A DNA stretch of 48,724 bases. It comes from Neobacillus bataviensis LMG 21833 (GTDB lineage: Bacteria > Bacillota > Bacilli > Bacillales > Cytobacillaceae). The notes beneath the pieces are model-generated. The model saw only the letters and a program-made list of their open reading frames with translations. It was not told where the DNA came from and did no database searches. The stretch spans positions 1 to 48,724 of the forward strand of contig NZ_AJLS01000135.1 of assembly GCF_000307875.1 (NCBI RefSeq). Reading direction: 5' to 3'. A program made the position numbers and the translations under genes. Each line of letters opens with the position of its first letter. Within the stretch, counting starts at the first letter, position 1. Below are positions 33,753-42,465 of this stretch, piece after piece.

Positions 33753-33783
33753 CAAAAAACCAGGCTTCGTTTAGAAGCCTGGT
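33753..33783 (-). terminator. ricA terminator
   Basis: 10-bp stem ACCAGGCTTC/GAAGCCTGGT, 5-nt loop, then TTTTT on the minus strand, 8 nt after the ricA stop. Confidence 0.88.
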
Positions 33784-33790
33784 CTCATTT

Positions 33791-34246
33791 TTAATGTTCG
33801 TGGTCGCAATCGTCGTGGCCTTCACAAGATCCGCCGCCATTTTTCATACTGGCGCCCGTTTCACCCATTAATACGTCTCCACCTGTTGAAATAATAATTT
33901 CATCAGTAACTGTATTAGATATAGTTGAAGCAATAAGTTGAAGTAATTCATTGACTTCTACCTGTGATTGTTTGAAATCCTGTACCACAGGAATGTCATC
34001 CAACTCTTGTTCAATAGTAGCAATTTTATTTTCTACCTTCTTTAACGCTTCTGATTTCCCATAATGCTGCAAGTTAACGGCTTGCTTTTGCAATCCTTTA
34101 ATATCTGCAATTAAGGTTTTCACCTTTTGATTATCATGAATATGAGCTTCTGCGCGTTTGAAGAAGTCGACTTCCTCAGTTTCTGCTATTATACGTGCTA
34201 AATCCGTTGCACGAGCGACGATATCGTCTTTTGTATACTTCGCCAC
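33791..34246 (-). CDS. ricA: RicA (YmcA), RicAFT complex subunit
   Basis: 151 aa with a GTG start. The ribosome site (AGAGGTG) lies inside the last codons of miaB, one nucleotide away, so the two are translationally coupled. Core: IAETEEVDFFKRAEAHIH, IKGLQKQAVNLQHYGK, QSQVEVNELLQLIASTISN, TDEIIISTGGD. With RicF and RicT it forms an Fe-S complex that directs RNase Y mRNA processing and affects sporulation, competence and biofilm. The tail is Cys/His/Asp rich (SCEGHDDCDHEH), longer and more metal-ligand-like than in B. subtilis. RNase Y itself is encoded 6 kb away in this window. Confidence 0.93.
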   Translation of the reverse strand: MAKYTKDDIVARATDLARIIAETEEVDFFKRAEAHIHDNQKVKTLIADIKGLQKQAVNLQHYGKSEALKKVENKIATIEQELDDIPVVQDFKQSQVEVNELLQLIASTISNTVTDEIIISTGGDVLMGETGASMKNGGGSCEGHDDCDHEH

Positions 34247-34247
34247 T

Positions 34248-35792
34248 TTATTTCACCTCTACTGGTTCTAATTCTTCCACCATTTCTCCGTTTAATGACC
34301 ATGTTCTTGCTTCTGTAATTTTTACTTTTACAATTTTACCAATTGATGACTTTGGAGCAGCAAAGTTTACAAGCTTGTTCCTTGAAGTGTATCCCGCTAA
34401 AACATCCGGGTTGTTCTTACTTTCCCCTTCAACAAGAACATCAAGAATTTGACCTTCATGTTTTTTCATTGCTTCTAAAGAAAGCTCATTCACAAGTGCA
34501 TTAAGACGCTGCAGGCGGGCTTTCTTCACTTCCATCGGAACATTATCCTCCATTTTTGCTGCAGGAGTTCCTTCCCGTGGGGAGTAAATAAATGTGTAAG
34601 CCAATTCATACCCAACCTCACGATAAAGGGACATGGTTTCTTCAAACTGTTCGTCCGTCTCGTTCGGATAACCAACGATAATATCTGTTGTCAAAGCAAC
34701 ATTCGGAATCGCCGCTTTTATTTTTCTTACAAGCTCTAAATATTGTTCTCTTGTATATTTACGAGCCATAATTTTCAACACATCGGTTGAACCTGATTGT
34801 ACTGGTAAATGGATATGATCCATTAAGTTACCGCCTTTTGCAAGCACTTCAATTAAGCGGTCATCGAAGTCACGCGGGTGGCTTGTTGTAAACCGAATCC
34901 TTGGAATATCGATTTTACGTAAATCATCCATAAGCTCCCCAAGGCCGTAGTTAACTCCCTCAAGGTCTTTCCCATAAGCATTTACGTTTTGACCAAGTAA
35001 TGTAACTTCCTGGTAGCCCTGTGCTGCCAATTGGCGTACTTCCTGGATGATTTCCTCAGGCCTGCGGCTTCGCTCCTTCCCGCGAGTGAAAGGGACGATA
35101 CAATACGTACAGAACTTATCACAACCATACATAATGTTAACCCATGCTTTAATTTTACCACGACGGACTTTTGGAAGGTTTTCAATCACATCGCCTTCCT
35201 TTGACCATACTTCAACAACCATTTCTTTAGACATGTATGCTTCATGCAAAATATTAGGTAAACGGTGAATATTATGGGTACCAAAAATCATGTCGACCTG
35301 TTGATACGTTTTTAAAATTTTATTAACAACAGATTCTTCCTGCGACATACATCCGCAAACACCGATAAGTAAATCCGGTTTTTCCAATTTTAAAGCTTTT
35401 AAGTGTCCAAGTTCACCAAATACCTTGTTTTCAGCATTCTCACGAATGGCACAAGTATTTAAGAGGATAACATTTGCATCCTCAGTGCGATCGGTTGGTT
35501 CATAACCCAATGCTAAAAAAATCCCGGCCATTACTTCTGTATCATGCTCGTTCATTTGACAGCCGTAAGTGCGGATATAAAACTTACGCCCCTCACCCAT
35601 TCCCCGAAATTCTTCCGGAATGGCAAAGTCATTATGATATTTTACTTCTTCTTTGCCACGTTTTTTTGCTTCTTTTAAGGAAGGTGCGGTAATGACTTGC
35701 TCAAAGTATTTACTGTAATCCTTGGCGGATTTTTTGTCCGAAGAATTTTCAGTTGCTACTTTTTGACCTTCTAATCGTTGTTCTTCATTCAT
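34248..35792 (-). CDS. miaB: tRNA-2-methylthio-N6-dimethylallyladenosine synthase MiaB
   Basis: 514 aa. N-terminal UPF0004 domain ([18 protein letters not shown], about 67-84) with three cluster cysteines (YGCQ, NTCA, GVCGC). Radical-SAM domain with CDKFCTYC (CX3CX2C), then a C-terminal TRAM domain (about 440-510). Adds a 2-methylthio group to i6A37 in tRNAs reading UNN codons. The first 65 residues are a low-complexity extension typical of Bacillus MiaB. Good sigma-A promoter at 35904-35932. Confidence 0.96.
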   Translation of the reverse strand: MNEEQRLEGQKVATENSSDKKSAKDYSKYFEQVITAPSLKEAKKRGKEEVKYHNDFAIPEEFRGMGEGRKFYIRTYGCQMNEHDTEVMAGIFLALGYEPTDRTEDANVILLNTCAIRENAENKVFGELGHLKALKLEKPDLLIGVCGCMSQEESVVNKILKTYQQVDMIFGTHNIHRLPNILHEAYMSKEMVVEVWSKEGDVIENLPKVRRGKIKAWVNIMYGCDKFCTYCIVPFTRGKERSRRPEEIIQEVRQLAAQGYQEVTLLGQNVNAYGKDLEGVNYGLGELMDDLRKIDIPRIRFTTSHPRDFDDRLIEVLAKGGNLMDHIHLPVQSGSTDVLKIMARKYTREQYLELVRKIKAAIPNVALTTDIIVGYPNETDEQFEETMSLYREVGYELAYTFIYSPREGTPAAKMEDNVPMEVKKARLQRLNALVNELSLEAMKKHEGQILDVLVEGESKNNPDVLAGYTSRNKLVNFAAPKSSIGKIVKVKITEARTWSLNGEMVEELEPVEVK

Positions 35793-36063
35793 CTATTTTA
35801 TATCCCCTTTCTTTAAAAATTTTCTTTTTACGGTTTATTGGATTTCCAAATGTTATTTTTTACCTGTGCATAAAGATGAATAAATCCACTATATCTGCAC
35901 ATTATTATAGTATAAAGGTTTACCTGTGTGAAAACAATAGAAATCCCTGTAAACGTAACTGTAGCAACATCCTTAACAAATGAGTGTAATCAAATTTACC
36001 TCAATTAGATAATTGTATAGAAAAACATAAACTATATATGTGATGGAATTCACTAAACCTCAA
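35793..36063. other. Intergenic region upstream of miaB
   Basis: No gene seen. Contains the miaB promoter (35904-35932) and a repeated 10-mer TTTACCTGTG at 35859-35868 and 35919-35928, 60 nt apart, flanking the predicted start site. The leader is about 100 nt and shows no obvious structure. Confidence 0.5.
35904..35932 (-). promoter_or_regulatory. miaB: miaB promoter
   Basis: TTCACA (35932-35927), 17 nt, TATAAT (35909-35904): one mismatch from consensus in the -35 and a perfect -10. Likely a strong vegetative sigma-A promoter for miaB-ricA. Confidence 0.7.
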
Positions 36064-36102
36064 TAAAAAAATCCCGAGAATATTATTCAACGGGATTTTT
36101 TT
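36064..36102 (-). terminator. korAB terminator
   Basis: AAAAAAATCCCG, loop of 14, CGGGATTTTTTT on the minus strand. The stem is CCCG plus A/T pairs and directly follows the korB stop. Confidence 0.85.
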
Positions 36103-36111
36103 ATTCATTTA

Positions 36112-36978
36112 TTACATAAACTCTGCAACAAGTTTATCAAAGTGTGCTTGATCAAGGGTCAATTCTGCATCCACTAATGGTTCTTCTGAATAATCAGTAA
36201 GTAATTCCTGATAAGAAGGACGTTCCGTGTTTTGGTAAATAAGTCCAGTAACTAAGCCATTATGCTTCATTAATGTCTGCATTGCCATTTCACGATTTGA
36301 TGGATCATAACCTTCAACATCATTAAGCTTCGTTAGGTTTTCTTTAAACCAATCATATGTGTTTACTTTATTATAAGTTACACATGGACTAAATACATTG
36401 ATTAAAGAGAAACCTTTGTGATTAATACCAGCTTCGATTAAGGCAGTTAAGTCTTTTAAATCAGTTGAAAAGCTTTGTGCAACAAAAGTTGCACCAACTG
36501 TTAAAGCTAATTCCATTGGGGAGATTGACTGTTCAATTGACCCCATTGGAGTGGATTTTGTTTTAAATCCGACTGCTGACCGAGGAGATGTTTGTCCCTT
36601 TGTTAACCCATAAATTTGGTTGTCCATGACAATGTAGGTAATGTCAACATTACGACGAATGGCATGAACTGTATGTCCCATCCCAATCGCATATCCGTCA
36701 CCGTCACCGCCGGAAGCAATAACCGTTAAATCACGATTAGCCATTTTAACACCTTGGGCAATCGGAAGTGAACGACCATGGATACCATGGAAACCGTAAG
36801 AATTAATATAACCAGAGATCCGTCCTGAACAGCCAATCCCTGAAATAACTGCTAAATTTTCTGGTACTAAACCCACATTTGCTGCCGCACGCTGCATTGC
36901 TGCCTGTACAGAGAAGTCGCCACAGCCTGGGCACCAGTTCGGTTTAACATCATTTCGAAAGTCTTTAAAAGTGGCCAT
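36112..36978 (-). CDS. korB: 2-oxoacid:ferredoxin oxidoreductase beta subunit
   Basis: 288 aa. CPGCGDFS (17-24) provides two cluster cysteines; GIGCSGR and FSPCVTYN supply others for the [4Fe-4S]. SGGDGDGYAIGMGHTVHAIRRN with DNQIYGLTKGQ is the thiamine-diphosphate and Mg site (GDGD ... N). Oxidatively decarboxylates 2-oxoglutarate or another 2-oxoacid to the acyl-CoA with ferredoxin. The ATG directly abuts the korA stop (TAAATG), so the pair is coupled. It lies between spoVS and miaB as in other Bacilli. Confidence 0.93.
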   Translation of the reverse strand: MATFKDFRNDVKPNWCPGCGDFSVQAAMQRAAANVGLVPENLAVISGIGCSGRISGYINSYGFHGIHGRSLPIAQGVKMANRDLTVIASGGDGDGYAIGMGHTVHAIRRNVDITYIVMDNQIYGLTKGQTSPRSAVGFKTKSTPMGSIEQSISPMELALTVGATFVAQSFSTDLKDLTALIEAGINHKGFSLINVFSPCVTYNKVNTYDWFKENLTKLNDVEGYDPSNREMAMQTLMKHNGLVTGLIYQNTERPSYQELLTDYSEEPLVDAELTLDQAHFDKLVAEFM

Positions 36979-38715
36979 TTAGAACAACTCCTTACATTTT
37001 GAATGAACTTCGTGAGGTAGGAATGGATTCCCATCATATTTAACATATTTCGTGATCTTTTCAGCATGTCCAACATTCATTTTCATGATATTGGCTAATT
37101 GTCCTGTCGCATTATTTTCTACGACAATCACTTTCTTCGCTGAACGAATAAGCGGTAGAACTTCATCAGATGGGAACGGATGAATTAAACGAATTTGGGC
37201 ATGGTTTACTTTCAATCCGTCTTTTTCTAAACGTGTCATCGCTTCTTCAATTACACCGCGTGTAGAGTTAAAACCTACAATTAATAGATCCGCATCTTCG
37301 TGTGGTGCATTTTTGTATACTGGTGTATTAAAACGAATATTTTCAACCTTGCGCATACGTTTATCCATCTGTGCAATCCGGTTGGTTGCTGATTCAGACG
37401 GTTTTCCTGTTTCGGCATGCTCAACACCAGTCACATGGTGAATACCATTCTTCATACCAGGAATCGTACGAGGTGAAACACCATCTTCTGTTACTTCATA
37501 GCGTTTGAAATAACCTTTATTTTCAATCTCCGGCAACTCTTCAGTAACAAGCTTACCTCGTCTAATTTCAACCTTTGAAACATCAAGAGGTTCTACTGTT
37601 TGTTTACCTAAAGATAATTGAAGGTCAGATAAAACGATAACAGGACATTGATATTCTTCTGCAAGGTTAAAAGCTTCTGCTGTATCATAGAAAGCTTCCT
37701 CGACAGTACTTGGAGCCATAACAATTTTCGGAATTTCTCCATGTGTACCATAGATCATTGCCATTAAATCGGATTGCTCTTGTTTTGTTGGTAATCCTGT
37801 TGAAGGACCTCCACGTTGTGTGTCAACAATAACGAGCGGGGTTTCTGTAATCCCGGCAAGTCCAATCGCTTCCATTTTTAATGATAATCCAGGGCCTGAA
37901 GAAGCAGTAATCGCACGAACTCCGCCATAGCTAGCGCCGATTGTCATTGTACATGCTGCAATTTCGTCCTCAGTTTGAATCACCGTTCCGCCAACAGCCG
38001 GAAGTTTTTTAATTAAATACTCCATGATATCAGATGCTGGTGTGATTGGATAGGCAGCCATGAAACGGCAGCCTGCTGCTAATGCGCCCAATGCGATTGC
38101 ATCATTACCAATCATATACATGCGCTTTTTGCCATCTGCTTTTTCAAGTATCATGGTCGGTACATTGGCATCCATTTTTTCTTTCATATACTCAAAGCCA
38201 GCTTTGATTGCATCCATGTTTTTGGCAACAACTTTGTCGCCTTTTTTGCCAAAAATCTCACGAACTACTTCTTCAAAAACATGAATATCTAAATCTAAGA
38301 CTGCGGAAGTTGCACCGATTGCCACCATATTTTTCATTAGGGAAGTCCCTAATTCGGTCGCAATTTCAGTAAAAGGAACCGCATACATTGCTGCTTCAGT
38401 ATCTTCTGGTTTCTTTGGAGTAAATTTTGCATCTGCAAGGATTACCCCTTTACTATGAAGCTCTTTGTAGTTTACGTCGATTGTTTCTTGGTCAAATGCT
38501 ACAAGGATATCAAGGTCATCAGAAATAGAGCGTACATCTGTTGTGCTTACTCTGATCTTATTATTTGTATGACCGCCTTTGATACGTGATGAAAAGTGAC
38601 GATAACCATACAAGTAATATCCTAGGCGATTCAGTGCGATAGCAAAGATTTCCCCAGTACTTTCAATACCTTCCCCTTGTTGTCCGCCAACTTTCCACGA
38701 AAGTTGATTGATCAT
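36979..38715 (-). CDS. korA: 2-oxoacid:ferredoxin oxidoreductase alpha subunit with fused gamma domain
   Basis: 578 aa. Residues 1-190 are the gamma domain (VGGQQGEGIESTGEIFA, HFSSRIKGGHTNNKIR). The rest is the alpha subunit: AAYPITPASDIMEYL, ASSGPGLSLKMEAIGLAG, QRGGPSTGLPTKQEQSDL. The gamma-alpha fusion is the standard two-gene Kor layout. It binds CoA and substrate with KorB. A cre-like site overlaps its promoter, consistent with glucose repression of a TCA-linked enzyme. Confidence 0.93.
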   Translation of the reverse strand: MINQLSWKVGGQQGEGIESTGEIFAIALNRLGYYLYGYRHFSSRIKGGHTNNKIRVSTTDVRSISDDLDILVAFDQETIDVNYKELHSKGVILADAKFTPKKPEDTEAAMYAVPFTEIATELGTSLMKNMVAIGATSAVLDLDIHVFEEVVREIFGKKGDKVVAKNMDAIKAGFEYMKEKMDANVPTMILEKADGKKRMYMIGNDAIALGALAAGCRFMAAYPITPASDIMEYLIKKLPAVGGTVIQTEDEIAACTMTIGASYGGVRAITASSGPGLSLKMEAIGLAGITETPLVIVDTQRGGPSTGLPTKQEQSDLMAMIYGTHGEIPKIVMAPSTVEEAFYDTAEAFNLAEEYQCPVIVLSDLQLSLGKQTVEPLDVSKVEIRRGKLVTEELPEIENKGYFKRYEVTEDGVSPRTIPGMKNGIHHVTGVEHAETGKPSESATNRIAQMDKRMRKVENIRFNTPVYKNAPHEDADLLIVGFNSTRGVIEEAMTRLEKDGLKVNHAQIRLIHPFPSDEVLPLIRSAKKVIVVENNATGQLANIMKMNVGHAEKITKYVKYDGNPFLPHEVHSKCKELF

Positions 38716-38851
38716 TTCCTTACACCCCTTTGGATATGTAAAAAATCAGTAGATTAAATCATTTATTAGTGTAGCACTTATCCTAGCAATTCACTAGAAA
38801 TTAGCCTTTTTAATGCGTTAAAGACTAAAAAAATGGAAGAAAGGATATGTA

Positions 38852-38893
38852 CTAAACGCTTACAATTCTAGACCTATGCACTAAAAAATGCAA
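38852..38893 (-). promoter_or_regulatory. korA: korAB promoter with CcpA cre-like site
   Basis: TTGCAT (38893-38888), 17 nt, TAGAAT (38870-38865). Directly after the -10 comes TTGTAAGCGTTTAG (38865-38852), about 12 of 14 positions to the cre consensus WTGNAARCGNWWWCA by eye. A cre over the start site is a classic repressing position. Confidence 0.55.
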
Positions 38894-39141
38894 CCCTTTG
38901 GCGCGAAATATTGTCTAAAATATGAATATTTTTTTATTATTAAAAAATTGATTTTTTCTTCAAAGGAGAAACTAAACAGAATATTGGCTAAATCCCTCAC
39001 TTTAACAGCTTTTTTCCTTTTTTTCGAACTTCAATGTTTGTATTTTCACACCTTTTATTATATTTCAGAATAATATTTTTATAATAATGGAGGAACCCCC
39101 CACTGAAAAATCCTTGCGGAATTGTTTAATAACACAAACAA

Positions 39142-39172
39142 AAAACCGCTTGTAAAAAAGAACAAGCAGTTT
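39142..39172 (-). terminator. spoVS terminator
   Basis: AAACTGCTTGT, loop of 8, ACAAGCGGTTT, then TTTG. One G-T pair in an 11-bp stem, 50 nt after the spoVS stop. Confidence 0.75.
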
Positions 39173-39221
39173 AAAATAAAGTATTTCTTTATCTAGCCCA
39201 CTGGAAAAGAGTCTATCTCTT

Positions 39222-39482
39222 TCAACGCGGCTCTACGATCAGTTTAATAGCTGTGCGTTCTTCCCCGTCAATTAAAATATCGGTAAACGCTGGGATACAG
39301 ATTAAATCAACTCCGCTAGGTGCTACAAATCCTCTTGCAATCGCTACTGCCTTAACGGCTTGATTTAATGCACCCGCACCAATAGCCTGTATTTCCGCTG
39401 CACCTCTTTCACGCAGAACTCCGGCGAGTGCACCAGCTACAGAATTAGGATTAGATTTTGCTGAAACTTTTAATATTTCCAT
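39222..39482 (-). CDS. spoVS: Stage V sporulation protein S
   Basis: 86 aa, canonical length. MEILKVSAKSNPNSVAGALAG and GAGALNQAVKAVAIARGFVAPSG are near-invariant in the family. SpoVS is an Alba-like protein needed for coat assembly and progression through stage V. Preceded by GGAGGAGCTAGGGG and a sigma-H-like promoter. Confirms a spore former. Confidence 0.97.
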   Translation of the reverse strand: MEILKVSAKSNPNSVAGALAGVLRERGAAEIQAIGAGALNQAVKAVAIARGFVAPSGVDLICIPAFTDILIDGEERTAIKLIVEPR

Positions 39483-39564
39483 TCCCCTAGCTCCTCCCTA
39501 GAAAATCCCGATCCCGCATGAGCAGTTTCATGAACAAATCAGGTTATAACATTCCACTGCTACT

Positions 39565-39594
39565 ATATTCAGTTGCCAAAAGACATATTCCAGC
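39565..39594 (-). promoter_or_regulatory. spoVS: Candidate sigma-H promoter of spoVS
   Basis: GCTGGAATA (39594-39586), 12 nt, ACTGAATAT (39573-39565). Compared with the sigma-H consensus RnAGGAwWW-N11/12-RnnGAATWW there is one mismatch (T for A before GGA). spoVS is a known sigma-H target in B. subtilis. Confidence 0.55.
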
Positions 39595-39610
39595 TTGGAC
39601 AAAAAAAAGA

Positions 39611-39642
39611 AAATCGGAAGCGCCTAGGTGCTGGAGCTGGAC
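39611..39642. repeat. Fragment of a GC-richer dispersed Bacillaceae repeat
   Basis: AATCGGAAGCGCCTAGGTG followed by CTGGAGCTGG. It is locally GC-rich and resembles the element at the right end of the window (AAGCGCAAGCGCC ... GGAGC). Lies between spoVS and the ymdB terminator. Confidence 0.45.
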
Positions 39643-39656
39643 AATTCTCAAATTTG

Positions 39657-39682
39657 AAAAAACTCCTCAAAAAGGAGTTTTG
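39657..39682 (-). terminator. ymdB terminator
   Basis: AAAACTCC, loop of 7, GGAGTTTT TT on the minus strand, 5 nt after the ymdB stop. Confidence 0.85.
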
Positions 39683-39686
39683 CAAT

Positions 39687-40484
39687 TTAACTATAAAATG
39701 GATGGTCATCATTTATTAAAATACGGTCTAGTTTTTTACAATGACCACTTTTTCTATCTAGTTCAATATAAACCGCGCTGAGTTGGTTACGGCCAGATTT
39801 AGGCACTTCAAAACGGACAGGCAAGCTCGTTAGAAATTTCTTAAGAACAGCTTCTCTTTCCATCCCTAGAATACCGTCATACGGCCCTGTCATACCCACA
39901 TCTGATAAATAACCTGTTCCACCTGGTAAGACACGGCTGTCGGCTGTTTGCACATGTGTATGGGTACCAACGACCGCAGATACCCTTCCGTCTAAAAACC
40001 AGCCCATTGCCTGTTTTTCACTTGTCACTTCCGCGTGAAAATCCACAAAAATAAATGGTGTTCTTTCTCGAGCGATCTCAACTAATTCTTCAGCTTTTCT
40101 AAATGGGCAATCTAGTGGAGCCATAAATGTTCGACCTTGGAGATTAATGACAGCAACTTCTAAATCATTCACCTTAAAAAAGGCTAAGCCTTTTCCCGGC
40201 GTCCCTTCCGGAAAGTTAGCCGGCCGAACCAAATTTTTTGCTGTTCCGATAAACTCAAATATTTCCCGATTATCCCAGGCATGATTTCCAAGTGTGATCG
40301 CCTGCGCCCCATAAGCCAAAAATTCCCGATAGATTTTCTCGGTAATCCCTCTGCCGCCGGCTGCATTTTCACCATTAATAATGGTAAAGTGAGGTCGATA
40401 TTTTTCTTTTAATTTTGGCAGATATTCCTTTACCATGTCACGTCCTGATGAGCCGACAACATCGCCGATAAAAAGTAGATTCAT
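39687..40484 (-). CDS. ymdB: YmdB metallophosphoesterase (2',3'-cyclic nucleotide phosphodiesterase)
   Basis: 265 aa. NLLFIGDVVGSSGRDMV (first metal Asp), INGENAAGGRG (Asn/Glu), LGNHAWDN (catalytic GNHxxD), VDFHAE, and GTHTHVQTAD (metal His). A dinuclear-metal phosphodiesterase known in Bacillus to affect motility/biofilm bistability. Follows rny, as in B. subtilis, with a terminator between, so partly independent. Confidence 0.95.
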   Translation of the reverse strand: MNLLFIGDVVGSSGRDMVKEYLPKLKEKYRPHFTIINGENAAGGRGITEKIYREFLAYGAQAITLGNHAWDNREIFEFIGTAKNLVRPANFPEGTPGKGLAFFKVNDLEVAVINLQGRTFMAPLDCPFRKAEELVEIARERTPFIFVDFHAEVTSEKQAMGWFLDGRVSAVVGTHTHVQTADSRVLPGGTGYLSDVGMTGPYDGILGMEREAVLKKFLTSLPVRFEVPKSGRNQLSAVYIELDRKSGHCKKLDRILINDDHPFYS

Positions 40485-40565
40485 TTTTTCCCTTTCCTTA
40501 ATCCCTATTGTTATTGTAAAAATTGTATCATATTCACACGGTTACTAAATTCACGTTTTCAATAA

Positions 40566-40592
40566 TAAAAGCGGTGCATGTGCACCGCTTTA
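40566..40592 (-). terminator. rny terminator
   Basis: 11-bp stem AAAGCGGTGCA/TGCACCGCTTT separated by only 2 nt (effective loop 4 or more), then TATTATT. The ascending arm overlaps the rny stop codon. Weak T-run, so some read-through into ymdB is likely. Confidence 0.7.
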
Positions 40593-42149
40593 TTTTGCAT
40601 ATTCTACAGCCCGTGTTTCACGGATCACTGTCACTTTAATGTGTCCTGGATAATCGAGTTCTTCCTCAATCCGCTTGCGAATATCGCGCGCTAATCTGTG
40701 TGCTGCAAGATCATCCACTGCATCCGGTCTTACAATGATTCGTACCTCACGACCCGCTTGAATGGCGAAGGATTTTTCAACACCTTCATACGACTCGGAA
40801 ATCTCCTCAAGTTTTTCAAGACGGCGGATGTAGTTTTCAAGTGTCTCACTACGTGCCCCCGGTCTTGCGGCTGATAAGGCATCAGCAGCAGCAACGAGAA
40901 CTGCAATAATTGATGTTGGCTCTGTATCACCATGGTGTGAGGCAATACTATTGATTACCACCGGATGTTCCTTGTACTTCGTTGCCAGTTCTACTCCGAT
41001 TTCGACATGACTTCCTTCCACTTCATGGTCGATTGCTTTACCAATATCGTGAAGCAAGCCTGCACGACGGGCGAGTGTTTCATCTTGACCAAGTTCAGCG
41101 GCAAGCAATCCCGAAAGCTGGGCCACTTCCATTGAATGTTTAAGGACGTTTTGCCCGTAGCTCGTACGGAACCTTAAACGGCCAAGAATTTTAATAAGAT
41201 CTGGATGGAGTCCATGAACACCCACTTCAAATGTGGTTTGTTCTCCAACTTCACGAATATACTCATCTACTTCACGACGAGATTTTTCTACCATTTCCTC
41301 AATTCGTGCCGGATGAATTCGTCCATCTTGGACTAACTTCTCAAGTGCTAAGCGTGCCGTTTCTCGACGAATAGGGTCGAAGCCTGATAGAATAACTGCT
41401 TCAGGAGTATCATCAATAATTAAATCAATTCCCGTTAATGTTTCAAGTGTACGAATGTTTCGTCCTTCACGGCCAATAATTCGACCCTTCATTTCGTCAT
41501 TTGGCAAGTTGACGACAGAGACAGTCGTTTCCGCAACATGATCAGCAGCGCAACGCTGGATTGCTAACGAAAGTATTTCTTTCGCTTTCTTGTCGGCCTC
41601 TTCTTTCGCACGGTTTTCGCTTTCCTTAATCATTATTGCAGTGTCATGGGTTAGTTCCTGTTCCATTCTGTCAATAATGATGGTTTTTGCCTCTTCGCGC
41701 GTTAAGCTCGAAATTCGTTCGAGTTCAGTCTGTTGTTTTCGTACCAACTCGTCCACTTTGCTTTCCATCTCTTCAATATGCTGTTGTCTTTGGTTTAGAG
41801 AATCATCCTTCTTTTCTAAAAGATTTTCACGCTTGTTTAACGTTTCCTCTTTTCGATCTAAATTCTCTTCTCTTTGCAGTAAACGGTTTTCTTGTTTTTG
41901 CATTTCATTTCTTCGTTCACGAACCTCACGTTCAGCTTCTGTTCGAAGCTTGTGAATTTCATCCTTTGCTTCTAGCAAAGCTTCCTTTTTCATTGAATCA
42001 GCATCACGTTTCGCATCTTCTAGAATCTGCTCTGCAACATTCTTTGCACCTGCTACTTTTGCTTCAGCAATGGATTTATGAACAAAATAGCCAACAACGG
42101 CACCGACGATAAGGCCAAGCAAAATGGAGATGATTGTAATAGTATCCAT
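40590..42149 (-). CDS. rny: Ribonuclease Y
   Basis: 519 aa. One N-terminal transmembrane helix (about 5-25, [17 protein letters not shown]), a long charged coiled coil (about 30-200), the KH domain [19 protein letters not shown], and the HD hydrolase domain with [12 protein letters not shown]. Membrane-anchored endonuclease that starts mRNA decay and, with the Ric complex, processes specific operons. GGAGGTG start site; strong promoter at 42287-42315. Confidence 0.97.
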   Translation of the reverse strand: MDTITIISILLGLIVGAVVGYFVHKSIAEAKVAGAKNVAEQILEDAKRDADSMKKEALLEAKDEIHKLRTEAEREVRERRNEMQKQENRLLQREENLDRKEETLNKRENLLEKKDDSLNQRQQHIEEMESKVDELVRKQQTELERISSLTREEAKTIIIDRMEQELTHDTAIMIKESENRAKEEADKKAKEILSLAIQRCAADHVAETTVSVVNLPNDEMKGRIIGREGRNIRTLETLTGIDLIIDDTPEAVILSGFDPIRRETARLALEKLVQDGRIHPARIEEMVEKSRREVDEYIREVGEQTTFEVGVHGLHPDLIKILGRLRFRTSYGQNVLKHSMEVAQLSGLLAAELGQDETLARRAGLLHDIGKAIDHEVEGSHVEIGVELATKYKEHPVVINSIASHHGDTEPTSIIAVLVAAADALSAARPGARSETLENYIRRLEKLEEISESYEGVEKSFAIQAGREVRIIVRPDAVDDLAAHRLARDIRKRIEEELDYPGHIKVTVIRETRAVEYAK

Positions 42150-42286
42150 CGTTACACCTCCTCTTGCTATGAACTTTTGTTACATTTTTCAAGTGTCGGC
42201 ATGTACATTGTTTAGACTCAACATACAGCAAGCACCAAGGCTTTTTCGCATTGTAATATTTCCAAAAATGTAAAATATACATGTTA

Positions 42287-42329
42287 ATTGTAAAGGTGGG
42301 AATATTTATTGTCAAGGTTTAGTCTAAAC
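42287..42329 (-). promoter_or_regulatory. rny: rny promoter with upstream palindrome
   Basis: TTGACA (42315-42310), 17 nt, TACAAT (42292-42287): perfect -35, one mismatch in the -10. Directly upstream is the 13-bp palindrome GTTTAG-A-CTAAAC (42329-42317). A half copy, GTTTAGAC, recurs at 42210-42217 in the leader. Possible operator. Confidence 0.65.
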
Positions 42330-42423
42330 AGCAATTTGAAATACCTAGAATAGGACATCATTTGTTCTTCTTAAAATTAAAAACGGATATATTTCATACA
42401 TTAATATAAAAAATTATTTTATT

Positions 42424-42460
42424 GAAAAAAAGGAGCAAAACTTTATTTAGCTTTGCTCCT
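42424..42460 (-). terminator. recA terminator
   Basis: 9-bp stem AGGAGCAAA/TTTGCTCCT, loop of about 12, then TTTTTTT on the minus strand, 5 nt past the recA stop. Confidence 0.88.
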
Positions 42461-42465
42461 CTACC

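Larger units (their letters stand above)
38716..39221. other. Intergenic region between spoVS and korA
   Basis: 506 nt. Contains the korA promoter with cre-like site (38852-38893), a 130-nt leader, an AT-rich middle (about 38900-39110) with no gene, and the spoVS terminator (39142-39172). Short open frames here have no ribosome sites. Confidence 0.6.
42150..42465. other. Intergenic region between recA and rny
   Basis: 316 nt with no gene. Contains the recA terminator (42424-42460), the rny promoter with an adjacent 13-bp palindrome (42287-42329), and a 130-nt rny leader with a short AAGC/GCTT hairpin near 42220-42245 of unclear meaning. Confidence 0.6.

Noticed and set aside
38888..39073. 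61-codon plus-strand frame in the spoVS-korA gap
   Set aside because: No ribosome site, and its composition is that of AT-rich noncoding sequence. It overlaps the korA promoter.
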